DNA of 48,329 bases from contig CAKOQM010000004.1 in NCBI GenBank assembly GCA_934101275.1, positions 1 to 48,329 on the forward strand, in the 5' to 3' direction. The notes below the pieces were generated by a model. The model made no database searches. It was not told the origin of the DNA and saw only the letters and a list, made by a program, of their open reading frames with translations. Positions within the stretch are counted from its first letter, which is position 1, and every line of letters starts with the position of its first letter. Position numbers and translations under genes: made by a program. This DNA is from an uncultured Bacilli bacterium (GTDB taxonomy: Bacteria > Bacillota_I > Bacilli_A > RF39 > UBA660). Positions 15,951 through 24,418 of this stretch are shown one piece after another.

Positions 15951-17729
15951 TTATGTTTCGCTATTTTCTTTTCGACTTTGCAAATAATTTTGCAAGGTTA
16001 AAGCAACCTTTTGAGGCAGATACTTTTCAAGTTCACTTAAAGGGGCCTCTTCCATCTTTTTGACACTACCAAACGCTTTAATAAGTTCTTTCTTACGCTT
16101 TTCACCAATACCTTCAATATTATCTAAAACGCTTCCTATAGAACCTTTACTACGAATAGTACGATGATAATTAATGGTAAATCGGTGAACCTCATCTTGC
16201 ATACGAGTTAAATAGTGGAAAACAGGGTTATCTTTAGGAATGTCGATAATTTCATTAGAATCTCCATCTACCAAGTCATTTGTTCTATGTTTATCATTTT
16301 TCTTAAGGCCACATACCTTTATATTTAAATTTAAACTTTCTAAAACACCCTTACAAGCATGAATCTGACCGATTCCACCATCAACGATAATAAGATTGGG
16401 AAGTTCTGTTTTTTCTACTAAAGCTCTTTGATACCGACGATAAATAACTTCTCTCATCATATCATAGTCATCATTTTTATCATACATAATTTTGTATTTA
16501 CGATATTCATTTTTAGAAGGTACACCATTTTTAAAAACCACCATACAAGAAACCGACCAATCACCAAATAAATTAGAGTTATCAAATAAATCAATTCTGT
16601 CTAACAAAGGAAGATGTAATATGTCTTTAAGAGTTTCATTAGCTCCTTCTGTTTGTTCTTCCTTTTTCTTTAATATTTCAAATTCTTGTTCAAAATTTAT
16701 TTTTGCATTTTGGTTAGCCATATTAACTAAATCTTTTTTTTGACCTTTTAAAGGAACGACTATTTTATTTTCAAAATAAGTCTTTAAAATATCGGTTTCC
16801 GTTTCACTTTGAACCAATATTTCTTTTGGTATTTCATGTCGCGCATAAAAAAGTTCTAAATACTGTTCCATATCACTTTGAAAATCTTCAACAACCGGAA
16901 AAATATCCGTATGTCCTCCTACAATTTTACCATTTCTTAAAAAAAGAATTTGGACAGAAATATAACCATTTTCAAAGTACGTACCGACAACATCTCGATT
17001 TGTCAAATCTTGAAGTGTAATTTTTTGTTTATCTAAAATAATATTAATATAATCCAGTTCTTTTTTTAGTTCTAAGGCTAATTCAAAATTTAACGCTTCA
17101 CTATACTTTGCCATTTTTTCTTCTATTTTATCTTTCAAAATTTTATCATTGCCAGATAAAAAACTAAGTATTTCCTCACTCATCTTCTTTTGAACATCTT
17201 CACTCACTTTTTTTTCACAATAGCCAAGACATTCTCCAATGTGATAATAAAGACAGACCTTTTTAGGACTGCCATCACATTTTTTTAAAGGATAAAGACG
17301 ATTTAAGAGATTGACAATTCTTCGAGCTGCATAAGCATTTGGATAAGGTCCAAATAATTTTTTATGATCTTTTTTTCTAATTTGTAAATAACGAGATACT
17401 TTTAATTTTGGGTAAGGATGTTCAATATATTCAATATAAGGATAACTTTTATCATCTTTAAGTAAAATATTATATTTAGGGTTATATTGTTTAATCAAAT
17501 TAATTTCTAGCAAGAAAGCTTCCATTTCACTCTTCGTAACAATATAAGATAAATCGGTTATTTCTCCTACTAAACGTGCTGTTTTACCTGTCTGAGTACG
17601 ATTAAAATAAGAATTCACACGCCGGTGAAGATTTTTAGCTTTTCCGACATAAATGATGATGCCATCTTTATTTTTCATTTGATAACTTCCAGGCAAATTT
17701 GGAATATTGGCTAATTTATCTTTTAACAT
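15951..17729 (-). CDS. uvrC: Excinuclease ABC subunit C
   Basis: The nuclease of nucleotide excision repair that cuts on both sides of a lesion in the UvrB-DNA complex. An N-terminal GIY-YIG domain (LPGSYQMKNKDGIIIYVGKA, about 13-32) is followed by a Cys-rich section and a UVR motif (about 195-230). The RNase H-like 5' nuclease domain contains DRIDLFDNSNLFG (about 375-390), and the protein ends in helix-hairpin-helix motifs (IEGIGEKRKKELIKAFGS). 592 residues, normal. Start ATG follows AAGGAGGTG. Cytoplasmic. Divergent from the YigZ gene; uvrA and uvrB are not in the window. Confidence 0.97.
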   Translation of the reverse strand: MLKDKLANIPNLPGSYQMKNKDGIIIYVGKAKNLHRRVNSYFNRTQTGKTARLVGEITDLSYIVTKSEMEAFLLEINLIKQYNPKYNILLKDDKSYPYIEYIEHPYPKLKVSRYLQIRKKDHKKLFGPYPNAYAARRIVNLLNRLYPLKKCDGSPKKVCLYYHIGECLGYCEKKVSEDVQKKMSEEILSFLSGNDKILKDKIEEKMAKYSEALNFELALELKKELDYINIILDKQKITLQDLTNRDVVGTYFENGYISVQILFLRNGKIVGGHTDIFPVVEDFQSDMEQYLELFYARHEIPKEILVQSETETDILKTYFENKIVVPLKGQKKDLVNMANQNAKINFEQEFEILKKKEEQTEGANETLKDILHLPLLDRIDLFDNSNLFGDWSVSCMVVFKNGVPSKNEYRKYKIMYDKNDDYDMMREVIYRRYQRALVEKTELPNLIIVDGGIGQIHACKGVLESLNLNIKVCGLKKNDKHRTNDLVDGDSNEIIDIPKDNPVFHYLTRMQDEVHRFTINYHRTIRSKGSIGSVLDNIEGIGEKRKKELIKAFGSVKKMEEAPLSELEKYLPQKVALTLQNYLQSRKENSET

Positions 17730-17771
17730 ATAAGCACCTCCTTCGTTTTGGGTTTCCTTTTTGCTTTTTTT

Positions 17772-17780
17772 ATTGTACCA
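17772..17780 (-). promoter_or_regulatory. Extended -10 promoter of uvrC
   Basis: Minus strand TGGTACAAT (TGn plus TACAAT), about 42 bases before the uvrC start, with no clear -35. I looked for a SOS-type inverted repeat here and saw none. Confidence 0.5.
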
Positions 17781-17799
17781 TATTTTCTAGGTGATAAAC

Positions 17800-18162
17800 A
17801 TGAAACTTTTAAATACTTACGAATATGAAATCAAAAAATCTAAATTTATATCTTATTTATATGAAATTGAAGAAAAAGAAGAAGTTAAAGAGCTTGGGAA
17901 CAATTTAAAAAAAGAACACAAAAAAGCAAAACACATACCTTACGCTTACATTTTTTACAATACCGCGGGTAAAAGTGACGATAAAGAACCTTCTGGAACA
18001 AGTGCTTCACCTATTTATCAAAACATTTTAAGAAGTGGATTAAATCACCATGTAATTTTTGTTGTTCGTTATTTTGGAGGAATAAAGCTTGGAGCGGGTG
18101 GTCTTATAAGAGCATATAACGATGCGGCCTTACATGTTTTAGAAAAAAATGAAGAAATTTAG
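17800..18162 (+). CDS. YigZ/IMPACT N-terminal domain protein (UPF0029)
   Basis: A 120-residue protein with the conserved IMPACT/YigZ signature: the AYIFYN segment, DDKEPSGTSASPIYQ, and VVRYFGGIKLGAGGLIRAY. It corresponds to the N-terminal domain only. The Bacillus homologue YvyE and E. coli YigZ are about 205-215 residues and have a second ferredoxin-like domain missing here. ATG 17800 is preceded by AGGTGAT 4 bases upstream, so I prefer it to the GTG at 17791. Function in bacteria is poorly defined; a link to translation regulation is known for the eukaryotic IMPACT relative. Confidence 0.85.
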   Translation: MKLLNTYEYEIKKSKFISYLYEIEEKEEVKELGNNLKKEHKKAKHIPYAYIFYNTAGKSDDKEPSGTSASPIYQNILRSGLNHHVIFVVRYFGGIKLGAGGLIRAYNDAALHVLEKNEEI

Positions 18163-18193
18163 CCTTTTTGGTAAAATAAAGCCAATTCACCCC

Positions 18194-18222
18194 TTGTCTT
18201 CACTTCATTATTTTGTTAAAAT
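18194..18222 (+). promoter_or_regulatory. SigA promoter of rpsT
   Basis: TTGTCT (18194-18199), 17-base spacer, TAAAAT (18217-18222), 32 bases before the rpsT ATG. The sequence between the YigZ stop and this promoter is short and otherwise featureless. Confidence 0.6.
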
Positions 18223-18254
18223 TATACATGACTTAACGAAGAAAGGAGATATGT

Positions 18255-18518
18255 ATGGCTAATATTAAAAGTTCAAAAAAAGCGATTAAAGTTATTGCTA
18301 AAAAAACAGAAAATAACCATGAATTAAAAGCACGTGTTAAAAACTGTATTCGCTTATGCGATAAAGCAATTGAAGCTGGCGATAAAGAAACTGCTCAAAA
18401 ACTCCTTGCGGATACTCAAAAATACATTGATAAAGCTGCAAGTAAAAACCTAGTTAAGAAAAATACAGCAGCTCGTCAAAAATCAAGACTTTCACACAAA
18501 GTAAAAGAAATGGCTTAA
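18255..18518 (+). CDS. rpsT: 30S ribosomal protein S20
   Basis: An 87-residue, very basic, helical protein with the S20 start MANIKSSKKAIK and the later KNTAARQKSRLSHKV segment. S20 binds the 5' domain of 16S rRNA in the small subunit. Start follows GAAAGGAGAT. It has its own promoter and a strong terminator overlapping its 3' end, so it is monocistronic. The common neighbour holA is not visible here. Confidence 0.97.
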   Translation: MANIKSSKKAIKVIAKKTENNHELKARVKNCIRLCDKAIEAGDKETAQKLLADTQKYIDKAASKNLVKKNTAARQKSRLSHKVKEMA

Positions 18519-18535
18519 TTCCATTTCTTTTTTTT
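18506..18535. terminator. Bidirectional terminator between rpsT and the dehydrogenase gene
   Basis: AGAAATGG / CCATTTCT with a 7-base loop. Eight T follow on the plus strand and a shorter T-run on the minus strand, so it can serve both convergent genes. It overlaps the rpsT stop codon. Confidence 0.85.
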
Positions 18536-19274
18536 ACATTGCTGTAAAGCCGCCATCACAAGTAAGAATGCTACCTGTAATAAAACTTGCGTCATCGCTC
18601 AATAAAAAGCAAATCGTATCAGCAATTTCTGTATCTTTACCAAGTCTTTTTATAGGCAAGCTATTAGCCATTGCTTGTTTCATTTCAGCTGGTGCCATAG
18701 CAAGAATTGGGGTATCGACATAACCAGGTGCTACCGCATTAATACGAATATTTTTATCCGCATACATTAAAGCCGCACTACGAGTCATCTGTGTAATGGC
18801 TCCCTTAGATGCTGAATAAGCGTAAGAACTCGCACTTCCTACTAAACCGTACATACTAGCCGTATTAACAATCGCGCCACCCTCATTTTTTAGCATTTCT
18901 TTTATAGCATATTTATTACACAAATACATTCCCGTTTGATTAACACCAATAACGTGATTCCATTCTTCTATCGTTACTTCTTCTAAAAGACTAGCAGAAC
19001 CTCCAATACCAGCATTCGATACCATATAATCAAGATGTCCAAATTTTTCAAGTGTTTTATTTATCATATTTTGAACATCTGCTTCTTTAGAAACATCCGT
19101 TAATACACCCAAAGTATAACCTTCATGTCCAAGATTTTTAACAATTTCTTCTAAATTTTTAGAAACATCAGCAATAACAACAGAAGCACCTTCATTTAGT
19201 AATTTCTTTGCCGTAGCAAGACCAATACCAGAAGCACCCCCTGTAACAATAGCTACTTTTCCATCAAATTTCAT
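18534..19274 (-). CDS. Short-chain dehydrogenase/reductase (SDR family)
   Basis: A 246-residue classical SDR. The cofactor motif TGGASGIG is at about residues 11-18, NAG at about 87-89 (VSNAGIGG), the catalytic Ser lies around 140 and the YxxxK motif is YSASK (about 153-157). Asp at the end of beta-strand 2 (VVIADVS) points to NAD(H) rather than NADPH, by the usual rule. It resembles FabG-like and 3-alpha-hydroxysteroid/glucose dehydrogenase-like members; the substrate cannot be assigned. Alone, not near fatty-acid genes. Start follows AAAGGAGG. Confidence 0.9.
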   Translation of the reverse strand: MKFDGKVAIVTGGASGIGLATAKKLLNEGASVVIADVSKNLEEIVKNLGHEGYTLGVLTDVSKEADVQNMINKTLEKFGHLDYMVSNAGIGGSASLLEEVTIEEWNHVIGVNQTGMYLCNKYAIKEMLKNEGGAIVNTASMYGLVGSASSYAYSASKGAITQMTRSAALMYADKNIRINAVAPGYVDTPILAMAPAEMKQAMANSLPIKRLGKDTEIADTICFLLSDDASFITGSILTCDGGFTAM

Positions 19275-19315
19275 TTTTTTATATCCTCCTTTACTATACT
19301 AAGCATACCATAATA

Positions 19316-19345
19316 CGAAAAAAAATGGGATTTTTTCGCCCATTT
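19316..19345 (-). terminator. Intrinsic terminator of the tandem HExxH genes
   Basis: Minus-strand AAATGGG / CCCATTT with a 9-base loop, followed by a run of T. It ends the 19357-21338 gene pair. Confidence 0.85.
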
Positions 19346-19356
19346 ATTCATTATTT

Positions 19357-20349
19357 TTATAGAATTTTAGTGTGTGTTGCTTGCTCTTTCAATTTAATAT
19401 TACATTTTTCTAAATAAGGTAATAATTCATGAACAAGAACCTCTTCATATGTATGATAAAAAGGCCTTGTTTTTTCTAAAACATCAATAAGTTCTTCGAT
19501 ATAAATAAAACCTGCCGTTTTAAGCCATGCAATACTATCTCGATAAACTTCTTCAGAAATATATTTTTTGGTTAAATAATTTTCAACGACGCGAACAAAA
19601 TATTCATACAAAAGAGTATGTAAAGCCGTGTAACAAGAAGGTAATCCTTTATCTATGGCTTCTTTTAAAAGAACATCATCAAAGTTAAAATCCTTGCTAT
19701 ACTTATCTATCAAAGGATTTACCAAAGGATGAGATGCCTCATGAAAAAACTTTTTGACAAACAGTTCTCGCCTAGCAAAATATTTTCCGTCTTTAAATTC
19801 AATTCCTCTTAAATAGTAAGACTCGCCTTTATAAGAAGGTCCGAAACCACCATTAAATAACAAAGAAACGACGATATGATTGTCAGGAATAGATATTCCA
19901 TAAAGTCCTTCTAAAGCAGAAATGGCCTCTTCTTTAGAAAACATAAGTGATTTTACATAAGAAAGAAGTGCCTTTCTATCTTTTTTATGGAGCAAAAAAT
20001 ATTCTTTTAAATTTCTTTCTTCATAAATTTTATGAACAAGTTTACCATAATCTTCAATAGGTAACTTATCAAATAATGGTATATCAGAAGGATAATTACC
20101 ATCATAATTCATTTCAGAATCAAAATAAAAGAAAAGTTGTGAGTACCAACCACAATCAAAGTCTGTCTCTAAAAAAGGATAAACTTCCGGATAATTTTCA
20201 ATATTTATTCTCTCTATAAGTGAACGAACATATTCATTTTCTGGGTACTCTACCCAATCAAAATCATCTTTATTTTGAGCTATTTTTTCTTTATAAGCAA
20301 CAACAAGAGCTGTTAAAAATTCTAATCTTTCATCAACAGTTACTTCCAT
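19357..20349 (-). CDS. DUF4932-like protein with HExxH motif (paralogue 2 of 2)
   Basis: A 330-residue protein without signal peptide or membrane segment. A zincin-type motif HEASH (in FFHEASHPLVNPL, about residue 205) resembles that of DUF4932 proteins, suggesting a metal-dependent hydrolase. A second conserved part, PSCYTALHTLLYEYFVRVVE, follows. It is a tandem paralogue of the gene 9 bases upstream. The two are almost identical over the first 55 residues, around the HEASH motif and over the last 70, but differ in between. Proteolysis is a family-level inference; the substrate is unknown. Confidence 0.7.
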   Translation of the reverse strand: MEVTVDERLEFLTALVVAYKEKIAQNKDDFDWVEYPENEYVRSLIERINIENYPEVYPFLETDFDCGWYSQLFFYFDSEMNYDGNYPSDIPLFDKLPIEDYGKLVHKIYEERNLKEYFLLHKKDRKALLSYVKSLMFSKEEAISALEGLYGISIPDNHIVVSLLFNGGFGPSYKGESYYLRGIEFKDGKYFARRELFVKKFFHEASHPLVNPLIDKYSKDFNFDDVLLKEAIDKGLPSCYTALHTLLYEYFVRVVENYLTKKYISEEVYRDSIAWLKTAGFIYIEELIDVLEKTRPFYHTYEEVLVHELLPYLEKCNIKLKEQATHTKIL

Positions 20350-20357
20350 AACAGTTC

Positions 20358-21338
20358 CTACTTTCTATTTGGATTATTTTTTAATTTTATATTTATTTTT
20401 TCTAAATAAGGTAATAATTCATGAACAAGGACTTCTTCATATGTATGATAAAAAGGCCTTGTTTTTTCTAAAACATCAATAAGTTCTTCGACATAAATAA
20501 AACCTGCCGTTTTAAGCCACGCAATACTATTGGCATAAACTTCTTCAGAAATATATTTTTTGGTTAAATAATTTTCATTAACACGAACAAAATATTCATA
20601 TAAAAGAACTTTCAATGTATGATAGCAAGACGGTAGTCCTTTACCTATAGCGTCTTTTAAAAGAACATCATCAAAGTTAAAATCCTTGCTATACTTATCT
20701 ACTAAGGGATTTACCAAAGGATGAGACGCTTCATGAAAAAATTTTTGTTTTAAGTGATTCCCTTGAAGAATATATTTTTCATTTTCGAAACCAACACCCC
20801 TTAAAAAATAAGATTCTCCTTTATAAGAAGGACCGAAACCACCATTGAATAGTAAAGAAACGACGATGTGATTCTCAGGAATAGGTGTTCCATAAAGTTC
20901 CTCCAAAGCAGAAATGGCTTTTTCTTTAGAAAAAAGGATGGATTTTACATAAGAAATAAGTTCATTTATATCATTTTGGTGTTTTACAAAAAAATCTTTT
21001 ATATTTTCTTTAACATAAATCTGATGAATTATCTTACCGAAGTCTTCAATCCTTAAATGATTAAAAGGACCTTTTTTTGTAAATTTTTCAATATAATTCA
21101 TCTGTTCGTCTAAATAAAAATAAAGTTCCGTATAAACATCTTCTTCCCAAATATCTCCTAAAAAAGGATAAATTTCTGAATGATTTTCAATATTTATTCT
21201 CTCTATAAGTGAACGAACATATTTATTTTCTGGGTACTCTACCCAATCAAAATCATCTTTATTTTGAGCTATTTTTTCTTTATAAGCAACAACAAGAGCT
21301 GTTAAAAACTCAAGTCTATTGTCAACTTCTATAGTCAT
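20358..21338 (-). CDS. DUF4932-like protein with HExxH motif (paralogue 1 of 2)
   Basis: A 326-residue cytoplasmic-looking protein and first gene of a tandem pair. It carries the same HEASH motif (about residue 205) followed by PLVNPLVDKYSKDFNFDDVLL, and a FLRGVGFENEKY segment just before it. The middle (about 60-130) and residues 180-200 differ most from its neighbour. A good SigA promoter lies upstream, divergent from a transglutaminase-like gene. Likely a metal-dependent hydrolase by motif; I do not know its role. Confidence 0.7.
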   Translation of the reverse strand: MTIEVDNRLEFLTALVVAYKEKIAQNKDDFDWVEYPENKYVRSLIERINIENHSEIYPFLGDIWEEDVYTELYFYLDEQMNYIEKFTKKGPFNHLRIEDFGKIIHQIYVKENIKDFFVKHQNDINELISYVKSILFSKEKAISALEELYGTPIPENHIVVSLLFNGGFGPSYKGESYFLRGVGFENEKYILQGNHLKQKFFHEASHPLVNPLVDKYSKDFNFDDVLLKDAIGKGLPSCYHTLKVLLYEYFVRVNENYLTKKYISEEVYANSIAWLKTAGFIYVEELIDVLEKTRPFYHTYEEVLVHELLPYLEKINIKLKNNPNRK

Positions 21339-21369
21339 CTTTCTCCCTCTTTCATTTCAATTTGCCTGT

Positions 21370-21398
21370 ATTATGTCATAATTATTTAAAATTTTCAA
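21370..21398 (-). promoter_or_regulatory. SigA promoter of the HExxH gene pair
   Basis: Minus strand TTGAAA (21393-21398), 17-base spacer, CATAAT (21370-21375) preceded by TGA. About 32 bases before the ATG. Confidence 0.7.
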
Positions 21399-21410
21399 TA
21401 AAATAATTTT

Positions 21411-21440
21411 CTTTTATTATAATCACCTTTATAATAAAAG
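21411..21440 (+). promoter_or_regulatory. Perfect 12-bp inverted repeat before the transglutaminase-like gene
   Basis: CTTTTATTATAA and TTATAATAAAAG separated by TCACCT. The left arm contains TATAAT (21417-21422), a likely -10, and the right arm touches the AAGGAGG RBS. It could be an operator or an RNA hairpin controlling ribosome access. There is no T-run, so it is not a terminator. Confidence 0.45.
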
Positions 21441-21454
21441 AAGGAGGATTAAAT

Positions 21455-22534
21455 ATGATACAACTAAAAAGCAAAACTTTAAGAGACTATTATGGAGAAA
21501 TTCCCGATGATTATAGTTTAAAATTCATTCACTACGATTTTTTTATTGAAGATGAAAGTCAAGAAGAGTTACAAAATCTAGAAAATGATTTAAAAAATAT
21601 TTTTAATTATACAAATGATTTTCAAATTTACTTTCAAAACATAAATAATTTTCTTAAAATTATAAACACAACAAACATTCTTCAAAAGTATCATTCTCAT
21701 ATTTTTTTAAGAATTAATCGTTTAGAAGAATATCAAAAATTCAAAAAACTAAAAAACAAATATCCCATTCATCTTATTATTAGCAAAAAAGATTTATTAA
21801 AATTTAATATCACAGATGACGATATTACGCTTCAAATTGATAAAATAAACATGCTTTCTTTAGAGGAATTAGAAGAACTTCGTCAAAAGTATAAAATTAC
21901 CCAAATTTTATTAGGACAAATAAATTATCTTTCAAAAGAAAATAAATATTTATATGACGTTATGGCGAAGATGTATCATATGGATAGTCATAACTACAAA
22001 GAACTTGAAAAAATGAACAAAATAACGAATGATGTTTATGATAGTGATACTTATATAAAAATAGTTAAAAAAATAAAAGAAATTATAAAATCATTGCGCA
22101 TTAAAAATGAAGTGGATGCCATCTCCAAAGTGTATGAATATATAGCTCAAACAGTTTCTTATACTAGCCTTTTACCTAATCAAACGAACATTGAAAATCA
22201 AAATTTAATAGGTCCCCTTTTTAAACAAGAAAGTGTTTGTGAAGGTTATGCCAAGTTATTTTATCAGATGATGAGTCTTTTAAATATTAATACCATTATT
22301 GTTGGTGGTGGAGGAAAAAAAGAAGAAGGAGGCCATATCTGGAATCAAGTTTTTATTAATGACACTTGGTATAATCTTGATGTTACCACCCATTCTTATA
22401 ATTTGAAACATAATATTCAAAATAATACTTTTTTAGTCGCGGATGATTGTCTTTATTATAAAGCTTACACCCTACTCGCTCATGAGTGCACAACATCATT
22501 TTCAGAAGACAATAACCTAAAAAAGTTATCTTAG
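21455..22534 (+). CDS. Transglutaminase-like superfamily protein
   Basis: A 359-residue protein without signal peptide. The first 200 residues are charged and unassigned. The transglutaminase-like core is about 205-330, with the catalytic Cys in SVCEGYAKLFYQMM, His in GGHIWNQV and Asp in WYNLDVTTHS. All three catalytic residues are present. Such domains may act as cysteine proteases, peptidases or amidases; the substrate is unknown. Start ATG follows AAGGAGGAT directly after a perfect inverted repeat. A second transglutaminase-like gene follows after 57 bases but has its own promoter. Confidence 0.83.
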   Translation: MIQLKSKTLRDYYGEIPDDYSLKFIHYDFFIEDESQEELQNLENDLKNIFNYTNDFQIYFQNINNFLKIINTTNILQKYHSHIFLRINRLEEYQKFKKLKNKYPIHLIISKKDLLKFNITDDDITLQIDKINMLSLEELEELRQKYKITQILLGQINYLSKENKYLYDVMAKMYHMDSHNYKELEKMNKITNDVYDSDTYIKIVKKIKEIIKSLRIKNEVDAISKVYEYIAQTVSYTSLLPNQTNIENQNLIGPLFKQESVCEGYAKLFYQMMSLLNINTIIVGGGGKKEEGGHIWNQVFINDTWYNLDVTTHSYNLKHNIQNNTFLVADDCLYYKAYTLLAHECTTSFSEDNNLKKLS

Positions 22535-22546
22535 TTTTTATAACCG

Positions 22547-22575
22547 TTGCACAAAAAACTTATATTTGATAGAAT
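22547..22575 (+). promoter_or_regulatory. SigA promoter of the second transglutaminase-like gene
   Basis: TTGCAC (22547-22552), 17-base spacer, TAGAAT (22570-22575). The start codon is about 15 bases past the -10, so the leader is short. Confidence 0.6.
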
Positions 22576-22590
22576 GATGATGTGATGAAT

Positions 22591-23559
22591 ATGAAAAATA
22601 AAGTAATAAATATAGTAGTTTTAATAGGTTGTTTCATTTGGATTTTTCTTGTTGTCACAAATTTAAATAAAATAACTTTTTGGGTCCAAAATCTAATTGA
22701 AAAAGAACCTCAAATCACAATTGAACCAAAGAATGAATACTATAAAGATGAAACTTATTTATTTGTTCAAAATACGTCTTCTTTCAAACCATTAAGTAAA
22801 GGTGATTTAAAAAATATTTTTTATACTATTGTTAACAGCGGTTGGAAAAAATTTACCTTTTATTGTCCGAGTGAATACACGGAATGTTTAAATGACGTGA
22901 AAGAAATGAGTCAAAATCAAGATTTATTAACCCATTTAAATAATTATGTTCATCCTTTTAATGGTTTTTCAAACGTAAAAACAGTTATTAGTGAAACAAG
23001 AGAAATCACTGTTTTTATTGATTATTTTTATACGAATGAAGAAATAAAAGCGATTAATGAAAAAGTCGATGAAATTTACGAAAAAAATATCACTTCAAAT
23101 ATGAGTGATGAAGATAAGATTAAAACGATTCACGATTATATTATTAATAATACAAAATATGATGTGGAAAGAAATAATGACGGAAAAAGTCCTTATCATT
23201 CTTATACCGCTTATGGACCTTTACTTGAAGGCTATGCCACTTGTAATGGTTATACAGATGCCATGGCTTTATTCCTTATAAAAATGGGTATCTCTAATTT
23301 CAAAGTTGCGATGACACCCGAAAATAATCAAGATATTGATGGTCATGTTTGGAATGCTGTGAAACTAAATAATGAATGGTATCATTTAGATCTTACCTGG
23401 GATGACCCTGTTAGTAGTGACGGAAAAGATTACTTACAGCATAAATATTTTTTAATTACTACGCAAGAACTCAAAGAAATTGATGATGGCGAAGTTCCTG
23501 TTTTAGAACACCAATTTAAAACAAGTATTTATCCCGAATTAAAAGAAAAACAAGCCTAA
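22591..23559 (+). CDS. Membrane-anchored transglutaminase-like protein
   Basis: A 322-residue protein with one N-terminal membrane helix (about 5-24) and an outward-facing transglutaminase-like domain (about 165-290). The domain includes TIHDYIINNTKYD, the catalytic Cys in GYATCNGYTD, His in DGHVWNAV and Asp in WYHLDLTWDDP. This matches surface transglutaminase-like proteins of Firmicutes, often linked to the cell wall. I chose ATG 22591, preceded by GTGAT at the spacing used elsewhere in this genome; in-frame GTG 22582 and ATG 22585 are alternatives. It converges on miaA, overlapping it by 4 bases. Confidence 0.82.
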   Translation: MKNKVINIVVLIGCFIWIFLVVTNLNKITFWVQNLIEKEPQITIEPKNEYYKDETYLFVQNTSSFKPLSKGDLKNIFYTIVNSGWKKFTFYCPSEYTECLNDVKEMSQNQDLLTHLNNYVHPFNGFSNVKTVISETREITVFIDYFYTNEEIKAINEKVDEIYEKNITSNMSDEDKIKTIHDYIINNTKYDVERNNDGKSPYHSYTAYGPLLEGYATCNGYTDAMALFLIKMGISNFKVAMTPENNQDIDGHVWNAVKLNNEWYHLDLTWDDPVSSDGKDYLQHKYFLITTQELKEIDDGEVPVLEHQFKTSIYPELKEKQA

Positions 23560-23565
23560 GCTTGT
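23541..23565 (-). terminator. Intrinsic terminator of the yqeG-yqeH-mutL-miaA operon
   Basis: ACAAGC / GCTTGT with a CTAA loop at 23550-23565, followed on the minus strand by TTTTTCTTTT. The stem spans the stop codons of both convergent genes. On the plus strand there is no T-run. Confidence 0.75.
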
Positions 23566-24410
23566 CTGTCAATATAAGAAGATACCTCCCGGATAGTTTC
23601 TGAGAAATCTTCATAGTTCACCGAAAACCATTGGATTGGTAATTGGTGATTAAAAAAAGTATACTGTCTCTTGGCATAATGTCGAGAGTTTTTTTTGATA
23701 AGCTCTTTTGTTTCCTCTAAAGTACTTTCTTGATTAAAATAAGTCTTTAATTCTTTGTAACCAATCGCTGTATTTAAAGCTTTAGAGTCCGAATACTTTT
23801 GAAACAATTCTCTGGCTTCCTCTAAAAGTCCCATTTCAAACATGGTATCTACCCTTTTATTAATAATCTCGTAAAGATGTGATCTTTCGGTAGTAAGGCC
23901 GATAAAGATGGTCGGATATAAAAGTTTAGGTTCTACCAAAGTTGTTTCTTCTTTTTGTAGAAAACGTAAAAGTCTTCGTCTATTATGAGGATGAATAGAA
24001 CAATTTTTGTCTTTTTCTAAACAAAGTTTGTAAAGAGTCTCGTCATCGAATTCTTCATAAAGATTGGGCTTATTTTCTTCGGGAAAACGATAATCATATA
24101 AGGCAGCCTTTAAATAAAGACCGGTTCCCCCGACAAAAATAATTATTTTATCTTTATTTTCTTCTATTATTTTACGGGCTTCTTTTTGATAATCATAAAC
24201 CGTGTAATTAACCTCTGGACTTACGATATCAAAAAGATAATGAGGTATGCCTTCTTTTTCTTCTTCTTTTATTTTTGCTGTACCGATATCCATTTCTTTA
24301 TAGACTTGCATGGCATCACAGTTAACAATAATACCATGATATTTCTTGGCTAGTTCAATACTCATTTTTGTTTTACCAACACCTGTTGGACCGGTTATGG
24401 CTATAATCAT
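23556..24410 (-). CDS. miaA: tRNA dimethylallyltransferase
   Basis: Adds a dimethylallyl group to N6 of A37 in tRNAs reading UNN codons. P-loop GPTGVGKT (about 7-14), then NCDAMQVYKEMDIGTAK, the FVGGTGLYLKA motif and the tRNA-contacting IGYKEL segment. 284 residues, slightly shorter than the usual 300-315. Last gene of an operon with mutL 9 bases upstream; mutL-miaA adjacency is common in bacteria. MtaB, another position-37 enzyme, is also in the window. No MiaB gene is seen. Confidence 0.96.
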   Translation of the reverse strand: MIIAITGPTGVGKTKMSIELAKKYHGIIVNCDAMQVYKEMDIGTAKIKEEEKEGIPHYLFDIVSPEVNYTVYDYQKEARKIIEENKDKIIIFVGGTGLYLKAALYDYRFPEENKPNLYEEFDDETLYKLCLEKDKNCSIHPHNRRRLLRFLQKEETTLVEPKLLYPTIFIGLTTERSHLYEIINKRVDTMFEMGLLEEARELFQKYSDSKALNTAIGYKELKTYFNQESTLEETKELIKKNSRHYAKRQYTFFNHQLPIQWFSVNYEDFSETIREVSSYIDRQA

Positions 24411-24418
24411 TTTATCAC

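Noticed and set aside
17730..17799. SOS (LexA) operator before uvrC
   Set aside because: No GAAC-N4-GTTC-type repeat is visible between uvrC and the YigZ gene.
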